64,000 bases of DNA, from positions 6,027,501 through 6,091,500 of the forward strand of contig NZ_JAUSYN010000002.1 in NCBI RefSeq assembly GCF_030816915.1, read 5' to 3'. The notes under the pieces were generated by a model, which was not told the DNA's origin, ran no database searches, and worked only from the letters and a program-made list of their open reading frames with translations. The stretch comes from Streptomyces sp. B3I8. Its GTDB lineage: Bacteria > Actinomycetota > Actinomycetes > Streptomycetales > Streptomycetaceae. This document shows positions 31,081 through 39,509 of the stretch, piece after piece (the stretch's first letter is position 1; each line of letters starts with the position of its first letter). The position numbers and the translations under genes are program-made.

Positions 31081-31599
31081 TCAGAGGGCCGGGCTCACCT
31101 CGTCCACCGGGCCCACCCGGTGGCCGTCCTCCAGCTCCGCCGTGTGCCCGCCGCTCTCCAGCACGTCGAGGGCGGCGAGGAGACGGCGGCCCAGCTCGCC
31201 GAGGAGGTGGTCGGCGAGCTCCTCGCGCGGCACCAGCCGCCAGGACAGCAGCTCCGATTCCTGCAGCCGGATCGCCCCCAGCTCCTCGTCGGTGAGGACC
31301 CCGCCGTCGTAGAGGTACGCCACCACGGGCGGGCGGTCCGTGCCGGACACCCAGTCCACCACGAGCAGCCGTCCGATCGCGCGGTCCAGGCCGATCTCCT
31401 CGGCCGTCTCGCGCCGCGCGCCCTGCCGGGGGGTCTCCCCGTCGTCCGACTCGACCGTGCCGCCCGGCAGCGCCCAGCCCTCCCGGTAGTTCGGCTCGAC
31501 CAGCAGCACCCGGCCCTTCTTGTCGCGGAAGAGCGCGGCGGCCCCCACCAGGACGCGCGGCAGGCCGGCGATGTACGTGGCGTAGTCAAGAGTGCTCAT
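31081..31599 (-). CDS. Nudix hydrolase
   Basis: 172 aa from ATG 31599 (MSTLDYATYIAGLPR). The Nudix helix is clear in its second half (ETPRQGARRETAEEIGL, giving E-x7-RE-x2-EE-x-G), but the first half GGTVESDDGE has two extra residues compared with the G-x5-E spacing. Hydrolyses a nucleoside diphosphate linked to another moiety; substrate unknown. The ATG has a leaderless-type TACCCT 6 nt upstream. Divergent from glycerate kinase. Confidence 0.87.
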   Translation of the reverse strand: MSTLDYATYIAGLPRVLVGAAALFRDKKGRVLLVEPNYREGWALPGGTVESDDGETPRQGARRETAEEIGLDRAIGRLLVVDWVSGTDRPPVVAYLYDGGVLTDEELGAIRLQESELLSWRLVPREELADHLLGELGRRLLAALDVLESGGHTAELEDGHRVGPVDEVSPAL

Positions 31600-31611
31600 C
31601 CAGGAAGGGTA
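31600..31611 (-). promoter_or_regulatory. Leaderless-type -10 of the Nudix gene
   Basis: On the minus strand TACCCT (31611-31606) ends 6 nt before the ATG at 31599. No ribosome-binding site intervenes. Confidence 0.55.
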
Positions 31612-31748
31612 GCCACCGTCCGCGGCCGTCCGGGCCCGTGGGCGGAGCCCCAGGGGGGTCCAGGGCGTGGTCGGGGGCATGACGGCGCGGGAGCGGCGTG
31701 GATAGGGTCGCACCGGGCCGAGGGGGTCGGGAACAAGGGAGTCGCAAG

Positions 31749-32912
31749 GTGACCAACGCAGCCGTGACCAACGCAGCCGTGACCGGCGCGCGCCGGGTGC
31801 TCATCGCCGCGGACAAGTTCAAGGGGTCGCTGACGGCCGTCGAGGTCGCCGAGCGGGTGACCACCGGGCTGCGCCGGGCCGTACCGGGGCTGGAGGTGGA
31901 CTCGCTGCCCGTGGCCGACGGCGGCGACGGGACGGTGGCCGCGGCGGTCGCGGCCGGCTTCGAGCGCCGGGAGGTACGGGTCGCCGGGCCGCTCGGCCAG
32001 GAGGTGTCGGCGGCGTTCGCGCTACGCGGCACCACCGCGGTGGTGGAGATGGCCGAGGCGAGCGGGCTGCAGCGGTTGCCCGCGGGCGTCCTCGCGCCGC
32101 TCACGGCGTCCACCTACGGCTCGGGCGAGCTGCTGCGGGCCGCGCTGGACGCGGGGGCGCGCACGCTCGTGTTCGGGGTGGGCGGGAGCGCGAGCACCGA
32201 CGGGGGCGCGGGCATGCTGACCGCGCTGGGGGCGCGGTTCCTGGACGCGGAGGGCGAGCCGGTGGCGCCGGGGGGCGGCGGGCTGACCGGGGTCGCCGCA
32301 GCCGACCTGTCCGGGCTCGACCCGCGCCTCGCCTCCGTCGACCTCGTGCTCGCCAGTGACGTCGACAATCCGCTGACCGGGCCGAAGGGGGCGGCGGCGG
32401 TGTACGGGCCGCAGAAGGGGGTCTCGCCGGACGACGTCGAGGCGCTGGACGCGGCGCTCGCGCGCTTCGTGGGGGTACTGGAGCGTGCGGTCGGCTCGCG
32501 GGCGGCGGAGTGCGCCGTCGCGCCGGGGGCGGGGGCCGCGGGCGGCCTCGGGTTCGGGGCGCTGCTGGTGGGCGCGCGGTTCCGGGCGGGCATCGAGGTG
32601 ATGCTGGACGTGCTGGGGTTCGCGCCGGCACTGGAGCGGGCGTCACTGGTGATCACCGGGGAGGGCTCGCTGGACGCGCAGACGCTGCACGGGAAGGCGC
32701 CGGCGGGGGTGGCCGCGGCGGCGCGGGCGGCGGGGCGGGAGGTGGTGGCGGTGTGCGGGCGGCTGGCGCTGCCGGCGGAGGCACTGGCGGTGGCCGGGAT
32801 CTCGCGGGCGTACGCGCTGACGGAGCTGGAGCCGGATGTGGCCCGCTGCGTGGCGGAAGCGGGCCCGCTCCTGGAGCGCGTCGCGGAACGCCTGGCCCAC
32901 GAGGTCCTCTGA
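31749..32912 (+). CDS. Glycerate kinase
   Basis: 387 aa. Glycerate 2-kinase (GlxK/GarK) family: VLIAADKFKGSLTAVEVAE at the N-terminus, PVADGGDGTVAA, FGVGGSASTDGGAGML, and ITGEGSLDAQTLHGKAP near the C-terminus. It phosphorylates D-glycerate, linking glyoxylate or glycerate metabolism to glycolysis; glyoxylate from the ethylmalonyl-CoA pathway downstream is a possible source. GTG start 31749 with GGGAG at -9. A 15-bp tandem duplication repeats the start region, giving three in-frame GTG codons (VTNAAVTNAAVTG). Confidence 0.92.
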   Translation: MTNAAVTNAAVTGARRVLIAADKFKGSLTAVEVAERVTTGLRRAVPGLEVDSLPVADGGDGTVAAAVAAGFERREVRVAGPLGQEVSAAFALRGTTAVVEMAEASGLQRLPAGVLAPLTASTYGSGELLRAALDAGARTLVFGVGGSASTDGGAGMLTALGARFLDAEGEPVAPGGGGLTGVAAADLSGLDPRLASVDLVLASDVDNPLTGPKGAAAVYGPQKGVSPDDVEALDAALARFVGVLERAVGSRAAECAVAPGAGAAGGLGFGALLVGARFRAGIEVMLDVLGFAPALERASLVITGEGSLDAQTLHGKAPAGVAAAARAAGREVVAVCGRLALPAEALAVAGISRAYALTELEPDVARCVAEAGPLLERVAERLAHEVL

Positions 32913-32980
32913 CCGAAGGGTTCCTCGCCCCCCGCCGCCCTTCCCGGTTCCCCGCGCAACCACCCACCCACCCGCACGTC

Positions 32981-33045
32981 CGGGGTCGAAGGGGCAGCGC
33001 CCCTTGAGGGACGGGAAAGGCCCCGTACCGGTGAGGTACGGGGCC
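32981..33045. terminator. Dispersed repeat copy 2 and terminator hairpin
   Basis: AAGGGGC-AGC-GCCCCTT (32989-33005) within CGGGGTCGAAGGGGCAG matches the copy at 20102. It is followed by a perfect 11-bp stem GGCCCCGTACC (33019-33029) with its complement (33035-33045) and a 5-nt loop. It lies between the convergent glycerate kinase and pssA genes and probably terminates both. Confidence 0.75.
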
Positions 33046-33067
33046 CGTCGCGCGGGGGAGCCGGGGG

Positions 33068-33925
33068 CTACGGGAGCTGGGCCGCCCGCGCCTCGCGGCG
33101 GTTGCCGCGGAAGTTGTTCACACGGCGAGCCGTGGCGAACAACGGAATCACCGCCGCCATCACCAGTTGCAGCGCGCAACCCGTCTGCAACAGCAGCTGC
33201 CCGCTCGGCGCATCGAACGCCCACCCGGCCAGCAGCCCCATCGACAGCACGATCCACCCGAGCACCGCCCCGGCGAGCCGTCCGCTCGGCTTCGGGTACT
33301 CGACCCGGCTCACCATCAGCCACGCCGTGCCGAGGATCGCCAGCAGCGTCGCGAAGAACGGCAGCTCCAGCAGCACGATGGAGACGACGGTCAGCGCCCC
33401 GAACGGCGAGGGCATGCCCTGGAACATGCCGTCCTTGAGCGTCACGCACGAGAACCGCGCGAGCCGCAGCACCACCGCCAGCAGCACCACGATGCCACCG
33501 ACCGCGGCCACTCTCTGGTGCGCGTCGTCGGCGACCATGCCGTACACCAGCACGAAGTACGCCGGCGCGAGACCGAAGCTGATGAGGTCGGAGAGATTGT
33601 CCAGCTCCGCGCCCATCGGCGAGGAGCGCAGCTTCCTGGCGACGAGGCCGTCGAACAGGTCGAAGACGGCCGCGCACAGCATCAGGATGACCGCGGTGGC
33701 GGCGCTGTGGCGGGCCATGCCCGCCGACTCGTCGCTGCCCGTGAGGTGCGGGATGAGGATTCCGGTGGTGGTGAAGTACACCGCCATGAAGCCGCACGTG
33801 GCGTTGCCGAGGGTGAGCGTGTCCGCTATCGACAGGCGGAGCGAGAGGGGCATCTCCTCCCCGTCGTCCACATCGTCGGTCTCGGGCGCCCAGCCGGCCT
33901 GGGTCTGCGGGTCAATCACGGTCAA
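33068..33925 (-). CDS. pssA: CDP-diacylglycerol--serine O-phosphatidyltransferase
   Basis: 285 aa integral membrane enzyme that makes phosphatidylserine. The CDP-alcohol phosphotransferase motif is complete: DGLVARKLRSSPMGAELDN continuing with LSD, i.e. DG-x2-AR-x8-G-x3-D-x3-D. Multiple hydrophobic segments follow (VVLLAVVLRLARFSCV and others). The TTG start at 33925 overlaps the psd stop by 14 nt; a GTG two codons later is an alternative. It forms the phosphatidylethanolamine pathway with psd. Confidence 0.92.
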   Translation of the reverse strand: MTVIDPQTQAGWAPETDDVDDGEEMPLSLRLSIADTLTLGNATCGFMAVYFTTTGILIPHLTGSDESAGMARHSAATAVILMLCAAVFDLFDGLVARKLRSSPMGAELDNLSDLISFGLAPAYFVLVYGMVADDAHQRVAAVGGIVVLLAVVLRLARFSCVTLKDGMFQGMPSPFGALTVVSIVLLELPFFATLLAILGTAWLMVSRVEYPKPSGRLAGAVLGWIVLSMGLLAGWAFDAPSGQLLLQTGCALQLVMAAVIPLFATARRVNNFRGNRREARAAQLP

Positions 33926-34568
33926 TGCGAGTCACCCCAGCCACGGTCTTCTGGCCGACCTCGACGGCCACCTCGATGCCCTCGGGCAGGTAGATGTCGA
34001 CGCGCGAGCCGAACCGGATGAGGCCGATCCGCTCGCCCTGCTCGACCTTGGTGCCCTGCGGGAGGTAGGGAACGATCCGGCGGGCGACGGCACCGGCGAT
34101 CTGGATCATCTCGATGTCACCGAGTTCGGTGTCGAAGTGCCAGACCACCCGCTCGTTGTTCTCGCTCTCCTTGTTGAAAGCGGGAACGAAGCCGCCGGGG
34201 ATGTGCTCGACGGACGTCACCGTGCCGGCCAGCGGGGCCCGGTTCACGTGGACGTTCAGCGGGCTCATGAAGATCGCGACGCGGGTGCGCCCGTCCTTCC
34301 ACGGCATGATGCTCTGCACCACGCCGTCGGCGGGAGAGATGACCCTGCCGGGAGTGATCTCCCGCTCGGGGTCCCGGAAGAACCACAGCATGCCCGCCGC
34401 GAGAGCGGTGGCGGGCACCGCCACGGCCCGGGCGGCGCCGGAGCGGCGCGACCGGGCGAGGCTGAGGGCTGCGGTGGCAACGGTCGGGAGGAGCCACGGC
34501 GATGCTCCGCGCGCGAGGCGTGCGCCGACCAGGCGGTCGCGAGGTGCAGAGGTTTGGCTGTGGGGCAT
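33912..34568 (-). CDS. psd: Phosphatidylserine decarboxylase (short, archaeal-type)
   Basis: 218 aa from ATG 34568 (GAAGGT at -8). One or two N-terminal membrane segments, then WFFRDPER, SPADGVVQ, FMSPLNVHVNR, and the autocatalytic RFGSRVD site, where cleavage between Gly and Ser generates the pyruvoyl cofactor. Converts phosphatidylserine to phosphatidylethanolamine. Overlaps pssA, so the two are translationally coupled. 183 bp separate it from the acyl-CoA dehydrogenase upstream, suggesting its own promoter. Confidence 0.93.
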   Translation of the reverse strand: MPHSQTSAPRDRLVGARLARGASPWLLPTVATAALSLARSRRSGAARAVAVPATALAAGMLWFFRDPEREITPGRVISPADGVVQSIMPWKDGRTRVAIFMSPLNVHVNRAPLAGTVTSVEHIPGGFVPAFNKESENNERVVWHFDTELGDIEMIQIAGAVARRIVPYLPQGTKVEQGERIGLIRFGSRVDIYLPEGIEVAVEVGQKTVAGVTRIDRD

Positions 34569-34751
34569 GGATGACCTTCGTAGCGGATGAATGCCGCGCT
34601 GCGTGAGGGGGACGGCGGCTTTCCGGCGATCGTAGCGGCTCACGGTCACAACTGGGTAAGCCGGGAAGCCGAGTCGGTGGCTGAGACGGGGTGACGGGAT
34701 GTGATCCTCTTCCCCTAGAAAACACCCCCAACCCGGACAATCATCTTGGCA

Positions 34752-35957
34752 TCAACCCTGGAATCGATACTCCTCGAGCAACCTGCGCCCGATGATCATT
34801 TTCTGGATTTCGGCGGTGCCCTCACCGATCAGCAGCATCGGTGCCTCCCGGTAGAGCCGCTCGATCTCGTACTCCTTGGAGAAGCCGTATCCGCCGTGGA
34901 TCCGGAAGGCGTCCTCCACGACCTCCTTGCAGTACTCCGAGGCGAGGTACTTGGCCATCCCCGCTTCGAGATCGTTTCGTTCCCCCGAATCCTTTTTGCG
35001 TGCCGCGTTCACCATCATCGCATGGGCGGCCTCCACCTTGGTGGCCATCTCCGCCAGTTTGAACTGGATGGCCTGGTGCTGGGCGATCGGCTTGCCGAAG
35101 GTGTGCCGCTGCTGGGCGTAGTCGATGCCCAGCTCGAAGGCGCGCTGGGCGACGCCGCAGCCGCGGGCGGCCACGTTGACCCGGCCCACCTCCACACCGT
35201 CCATCATCTGGTAGAAGCCCCGGCCGGTGACCCCGCCGAGCACGCGGTCAGCGGGCACCCGCAGCCCGTCCATGACGAGCTCGGTGGTGTCGACGCCCTT
35301 GTAGCCCATCTTCTCGATCTTGCCCGGAATGGTCAGCCCGGGACGGACCTCGCCGAAGCCGGGCTCCTTCTCCACCAGGAACGTCGTCATCGACCTGTGC
35401 GGCGCCGTCGCCTCCGGGTGTCCTTCGTCACTTCGCACCAGGACGGCCACCAGCGTGGACGAACCGCCGTTGGTGAGCCACATCTTCTGGCCGTTCAGGA
35501 CGTACTCGTCGCCGTCCTTCACCGCCTTCGACGTGATCGCCGACACGTCGGAGCCCAGCCCCGGCTCCGACATCGAGAAGGCGCCCCGGATCTCGCCCAG
35601 CGCCATCTTCGGCAGGAAGTACTCCTTCTGCTCCCGTGTGCCGTGCTGCTTGAGCATGTACGCCACGATGAAGTGCGTGTTGATGATGCCGGAGACCGAC
35701 ATCCAGCCCCGGGCGATCTCCTCCACGCACAGCGCGTACGTGAGCAGCGACTCGCCCAGGCCCCCGTACTCCTCGTCGATCATCAGACCGAAGAGGCCCA
35801 GCTCCTTGAGGCCGTCGACGATTTTCTGCGGGTACTCGTCGCGGTGCTCCAGCTCGGTGGCGACCGGGATGATCTCCTTGTCGACGAAGTCCCTGACGGT
35901 GGAGAGGATCTCCTGCTGGACGTCGGTCAGACCGGCGGTCCGGGCGAGTCGGGCCAT
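34752..35957 (-). CDS. Acyl-CoA dehydrogenase, probable methylsuccinyl-CoA dehydrogenase of the ethylmalonyl-CoA pathway
   Basis: 401 aa FAD enzyme. Motifs: AFSMSEPGLGSDVSA (FAD/substrate loop), QKMWLTNGG, QRHTFGKPIAQHQ, IHGGYGFSKEYEIERLYRE, and the catalytic-base region IGEGTAEIQ. ATG 35957 lies 2 bp after the MaoC stop. By sequence alone it is a generic short-chain acyl-CoA dehydrogenase, shorter than the alpha-proteobacterial Mcd (about 550 aa). Operon position after ccr, meaA, lyase and hydratase makes (2S)-methylsuccinyl-CoA the likely substrate. Last gene of the operon. Confidence 0.85.
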   Translation of the reverse strand: MARLARTAGLTDVQQEILSTVRDFVDKEIIPVATELEHRDEYPQKIVDGLKELGLFGLMIDEEYGGLGESLLTYALCVEEIARGWMSVSGIINTHFIVAYMLKQHGTREQKEYFLPKMALGEIRGAFSMSEPGLGSDVSAITSKAVKDGDEYVLNGQKMWLTNGGSSTLVAVLVRSDEGHPEATAPHRSMTTFLVEKEPGFGEVRPGLTIPGKIEKMGYKGVDTTELVMDGLRVPADRVLGGVTGRGFYQMMDGVEVGRVNVAARGCGVAQRAFELGIDYAQQRHTFGKPIAQHQAIQFKLAEMATKVEAAHAMMVNAARKKDSGERNDLEAGMAKYLASEYCKEVVEDAFRIHGGYGFSKEYEIERLYREAPMLLIGEGTAEIQKMIIGRRLLEEYRFQG

Positions 35958-35959
35958 GA

Positions 35960-36472
35960 CTACTTCCCCTGTTCCTTCGGCGTGGGCCGGCCGGGCTGTT
36001 CGCCGCCGCGCTCCTTGATGTACGTCTCGGTGGGCACCATCACCTTGCGGCGGAACACGCACACCAGCGTGCCGTCCTGCTTGATGCCCCTGGTCTCGAC
36101 GTGCACGATGCCGCGGTCGTCCTTCGACTTCGACGGCCACTTGTCCAGCACGGTCGTCTCGCCGTAGAGGGTGTCGCCGTGGAAGGTCGGTGCCACGTGT
36201 CGCAGCGACTCGATCTCCAGATTGGCGATCGCCTTGCCGGACACGTCCGGGACGGACATGCCGAGCAGCAGGGAGTAGACGTAGTTGCCGACGACGACGT
36301 TGCGGCCGAAGTCGGTGCTCTCCCCGGCGTAGTGGGCGTCCAGGTGGAGCGGGTGGTGGTTCATGGTGAGGAGACAGAACAGGTGGTCGTCGTACTCGGT
36401 GACCGTCTTGCCGGGCCAGTGCCTGTAGACCGCCCCGACCTCGAACTCCTCGTAGGTGCGTCCGAACTGCAT
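35960..36472 (-). CDS. MaoC-type hydratase, probable mesaconyl-CoA hydratase
   Basis: 170 aa hot-dog fold enoyl hydratase. The family motif with catalytic Asp/His is seen in FCLLTMNHHPLHLDAHYA and FGRNVVVGNYVYSL. It would hydrate mesaconyl-C1-CoA to beta-methylmalyl-CoA. ATG 36472 is preferred because GGAGG lies 10 nt upstream; GTG 36481 overlaps the lyase stop (GTGA) but has only 1 nt spacing. Lies between lyase and dehydrogenase genes with gaps of only 2-5 bp. Confidence 0.87.
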   Translation of the reverse strand: MQFGRTYEEFEVGAVYRHWPGKTVTEYDDHLFCLLTMNHHPLHLDAHYAGESTDFGRNVVVGNYVYSLLLGMSVPDVSGKAIANLEIESLRHVAPTFHGDTLYGETTVLDKWPSKSKDDRGIVHVETRGIKQDGTLVCVFRRKVMVPTETYIKERGGEQPGRPTPKEQGK

Positions 36473-36477
36473 GCTGC

Positions 36478-37452
36478 TCACGCCTCCGGGATCTCGAACC
36501 TCGAGGTACGGGTCATGCCGGCCGCCCGTCCCTTGCCCGCGACGACCAGCGCCATCTTGCGGCTGGCCTCGTCGATCATCTCGTCGCCGAGCATCGCCGA
36601 GCCCTTCCTGCCGCCCGCCTCGGACGTGCAGTACTCGTACGCGTCCAGGATCAGCTCGGCGTGGTCGTAGTCCTCCTGCGAGGGCGAGAACACCTCGTTG
36701 GCGGCGTCGACCTGGCCGGGGTGCAGCACCCACTTGCCGTCGAAGCCGAGCGCGGCGGCGCGGCCGGCCACCTCGCGGAAGCCGTCGACGTTGCGGATCT
36801 GCAGGTAGGGGCCGTCGATCGCCTGGAGGTCGTTGGCGCGCGCCGCCATCAGGATCTTCATCAGGATGAAGTGATAGGCGTCCGCCGGATAGCCGGGCGG
36901 CTGCTCGCCCACGACGAGGGACTTCATGTTGATGGACGCCATGAAGTCGGCCGGGCCGAAGATGATGGTCTCCAGCCGCGGGGAGGCCTCCGCGATCGCG
37001 TTCACGTTGTTCAGGCCGCGCGCGTTCTCGATCTGCGCCTCGATGCCGATGCGGCCCACCTCGAAGCCCATCGTCTTCTCGATCTGCGTCAGCAGCAGGT
37101 CGAGGGCGACGACCTGGGAGGCGTCCTGGACCTTCGGCAGCATGAGGCAGTCCAGGTTCGGGCCCGCGCCCTCCACGACCGTCACGACGTCGCGGTAGGT
37201 CCACTCGGTCGTCCAGTCGTTGACCCGCACCACCCGGGTCTTGCCGGTCCAGTCGCCCTCGTTGAGGAACTTGACGACGGTGTGCCGCGCCTCGGGCTTG
37301 GCGAGCGGCGCGCACGCGTCCTCCAGGTCCAGGAAGACCTGGTCCGCCGGGAGGCCCTGCGCCTTCTCCAGGAAGCGCGGATTGCTTCCGGGGACCGCCA
37401 GACAGGAGCGGCGGGGGCGGAGCCGGTTCACCTGGGGAGCGGGGGTTGTCAT
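36478..37452 (-). CDS. CitE-like HpcH/HpaI CoA-ester lyase, probable beta-methylmalyl-CoA/malyl-CoA lyase
   Basis: 324 aa. N-terminal RRSCLAVPGSNPRFLEKA, the acidic metal-binding VFLDLEDACAP, RVVRVNDW, MLPKVQD, IEAQIENARGLNNV and the late GFDGKWVLHPGQVDA are hallmarks of the CitE/Mcl1 group. It should cleave beta-methylmalyl-CoA to glyoxylate and propionyl-CoA. The ATG overlaps the meaA stop in an ATGA, giving translational coupling. Alternative: malyl-CoA thioesterase-like activity. Confidence 0.88.
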   Translation of the reverse strand: MTTPAPQVNRLRPRRSCLAVPGSNPRFLEKAQGLPADQVFLDLEDACAPLAKPEARHTVVKFLNEGDWTGKTRVVRVNDWTTEWTYRDVVTVVEGAGPNLDCLMLPKVQDASQVVALDLLLTQIEKTMGFEVGRIGIEAQIENARGLNNVNAIAEASPRLETIIFGPADFMASINMKSLVVGEQPPGYPADAYHFILMKILMAARANDLQAIDGPYLQIRNVDGFREVAGRAAALGFDGKWVLHPGQVDAANEVFSPSQEDYDHAELILDAYEYCTSEAGGRKGSAMLGDEMIDEASRKMALVVAGKGRAAGMTRTSRFEIPEA

Positions 37453-39500
37453 GCGGGGACCTCCAGGGGTTCGAGCCCGGGTTCGAGCAGCGGTTCGAGC
37501 TGGTTGGCGTGGCGGATCTCGTCGACGATACGGCCGATGATCCCGGTGATGTCGAAGTCCTTCGGGGTGAAGACCGCGGCCACTCCGGCGGCCCGCAGTG
37601 CCTCGGCGTCGGCGTTCGGGATGATCCCGCCGGCGATCACCGGGATGTCGGCCGCGCCGGCCGCGCGCAGCCGCTCCAGCACGTCCGGCACGAGGCGCGC
37701 GTGCGAACCGGAGAGGACCGACAGGCCCACCGCGTGCACGTCCTCGGCGAGGGCGGCGTCCACTATCTGCTCGGGGGTGAGCCGGATGCCCTGGTACACC
37801 ACCTCGAAGCCGGCGTCCCGGGCCCGTACGGCGATCTGCTCGGCCCCGTTGGAGTGCCCGTCCAGGCCGGGCTTGCCGACCAGGAACCGCAGCTTGCCGA
37901 CGCCGAGGTCGCGGGCGGTCAGCTCCACCCGGCGGCGCACCCGGGACAGGGCCGAGCCCTCCCGCGCGGTGACCGCCACCGGGGCGGCCGAGACGCCGGT
38001 CGGCGCCCGGTACTCGCCGAACACCTCGCGCAGCGCCCCCGCCCACTCGCCGGTCGTGACCCCGGCGCGGGCGCACTCCAGGGTGGCCGCCATGAGGTTG
38101 TCGGTGCCCCTGGCGGCCTCCCGCAGCTTCTCCAGCGCCTTGCAGGGGCGCGGATGATTGAAGGGGGGCTGGTAGCGGGTGTCCCGCCACTGCTGGAGCG
38201 CGGCGACGACACGGGCCTCCACCGCCGGGTCCACCGTCTGTATCGCGGTGTCCAGGTCGGCGGTGAGCGGGCTCGGCTCGGTGGTCTCGAAGGCGTTGAC
38301 GCCGACGATCCGCTCCTCGCCGGACTCGATCCGGGCCCGCCGCCCGGCGTGCGAGGCGACCAGCTGCGACTTGAGGTAACCCGACTCGACGGCGGCCATC
38401 GCGCCGCCCATCTCCTCGATCCGCCCGATCTCCGCGAACGCCGCGTCGACCAGCTCGTCGACCTTAGCCTCGATCACCTTCGAGCCCTCGAAGAGGTCCT
38501 CGTACTCCAGCAGGTCGCTCTCGTGCGCCAGCACCTGCTGGATGCGCAGCGACCACTGCTGGTCCCAGGGCCGGGGCAGCCCCAGCGCCTCGTTCCAGGC
38601 GGGAAGCTGCACGGCGCGCGCCCGCGCGTCCTTGGAGAGGGTGACCGCGAGCATCTCCAGCACGATCCGCTGGACGTTGTTCTCCGGCTGCGCCTCGGTC
38701 AGCCCCAGGGAGTTGACCTGGACGCCGTACCGGAAGCGCCGGTGCCTGGGGTCCTCGATGCCGTACCGCTCACGGGTGATCCGGTCCCAGATGCGGCCGA
38801 ACGCCCGCATCTTGCACATCTCCTCGACGAAGCGGACGCCCGCGTTGACGAAGAAGGAGATCCGGCCGACGACGTCGCCCATGCGCTCCCGCGGCACCTG
38901 CCCGCCGTCGCGCACCGCGTCGAGCACGGCGATCGCGGTGGACATCGCGTACGCGATCTCCTGCACCGGTGTGGCGCCCGCCTCCTGCAGGTGGTAGCTG
39001 CAGATGTTGATGGGGTTCCACTTGGGCAGGTGGGTGACCGTGTACGCGATCATGTCCGTCGTCAGGCGGAGCGAGGGGCCTGGTGGGAAGACGTGCGTCC
39101 CCCGGGACAGGTACTCCTTGACGATGTCGTTCTGCGTCGTCCCCTGGAGCTCGCTCACATCGGCACCCTGTTCCTCCGCGACCACCTGGTAGAGCGCCAG
39201 CAGCCACATGGCGGTGGCGTTGATGGTCATGGAGGTGTTCATCCGCTCCAGCGGGATGTCCTGGAACAGCCGGCGCATGTCACCGAGGTGCGAGACGGGC
39301 ACCCCGACCCGGCCCACCTCGCCGCGGGCGAGGACGTGATCGGCGTCGTAGCCGGTCTGCGTCGGCAGGTCGAACGCGACCGACAGACCCGTCTGGCCCT
39401 TGGCGAGGTTGCGCCGGTACAGCTCGTTGGACGCCTCGGCGGTGGAGTGGCCGGCGTAGGTGCGCATGAGCCACGGCCGGTCCTTGCGACGTTCACTCAT
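37449..39500 (-). CDS. meaA: Ethylmalonyl-CoA mutase (MeaA)
   Basis: 683 aa adenosylcobalamin-dependent mutase with substrate and B12 domains in one chain. N-terminal RPWLMRTYAGHSTAEASNELYR and FDLPTQTGYDAD blocks mark the MeaA branch. The C-terminal B12-binding domain has the cobalt ligand His549 in GKPGLDGHSNG, plus GLSVLSGSH and GGIIP. It isomerises (2R)-ethylmalonyl-CoA to methylsuccinyl-CoA. The last residues (EPLLEPGLEPLEVPA) come from a GGTTCGAG-containing triplication. It follows ccr by 9 bp; start has GGAGG upstream. Confidence 0.95.
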   Translation of the reverse strand: MSERRKDRPWLMRTYAGHSTAEASNELYRRNLAKGQTGLSVAFDLPTQTGYDADHVLARGEVGRVGVPVSHLGDMRRLFQDIPLERMNTSMTINATAMWLLALYQVVAEEQGADVSELQGTTQNDIVKEYLSRGTHVFPPGPSLRLTTDMIAYTVTHLPKWNPINICSYHLQEAGATPVQEIAYAMSTAIAVLDAVRDGGQVPRERMGDVVGRISFFVNAGVRFVEEMCKMRAFGRIWDRITRERYGIEDPRHRRFRYGVQVNSLGLTEAQPENNVQRIVLEMLAVTLSKDARARAVQLPAWNEALGLPRPWDQQWSLRIQQVLAHESDLLEYEDLFEGSKVIEAKVDELVDAAFAEIGRIEEMGGAMAAVESGYLKSQLVASHAGRRARIESGEERIVGVNAFETTEPSPLTADLDTAIQTVDPAVEARVVAALQQWRDTRYQPPFNHPRPCKALEKLREAARGTDNLMAATLECARAGVTTGEWAGALREVFGEYRAPTGVSAAPVAVTAREGSALSRVRRRVELTARDLGVGKLRFLVGKPGLDGHSNGAEQIAVRARDAGFEVVYQGIRLTPEQIVDAALAEDVHAVGLSVLSGSHARLVPDVLERLRAAGAADIPVIAGGIIPNADAEALRAAGVAAVFTPKDFDITGIIGRIVDEIRHANQLEPLLEPGLEPLEVPA

Positions 39501-39509
39501 CTGCGCCTC

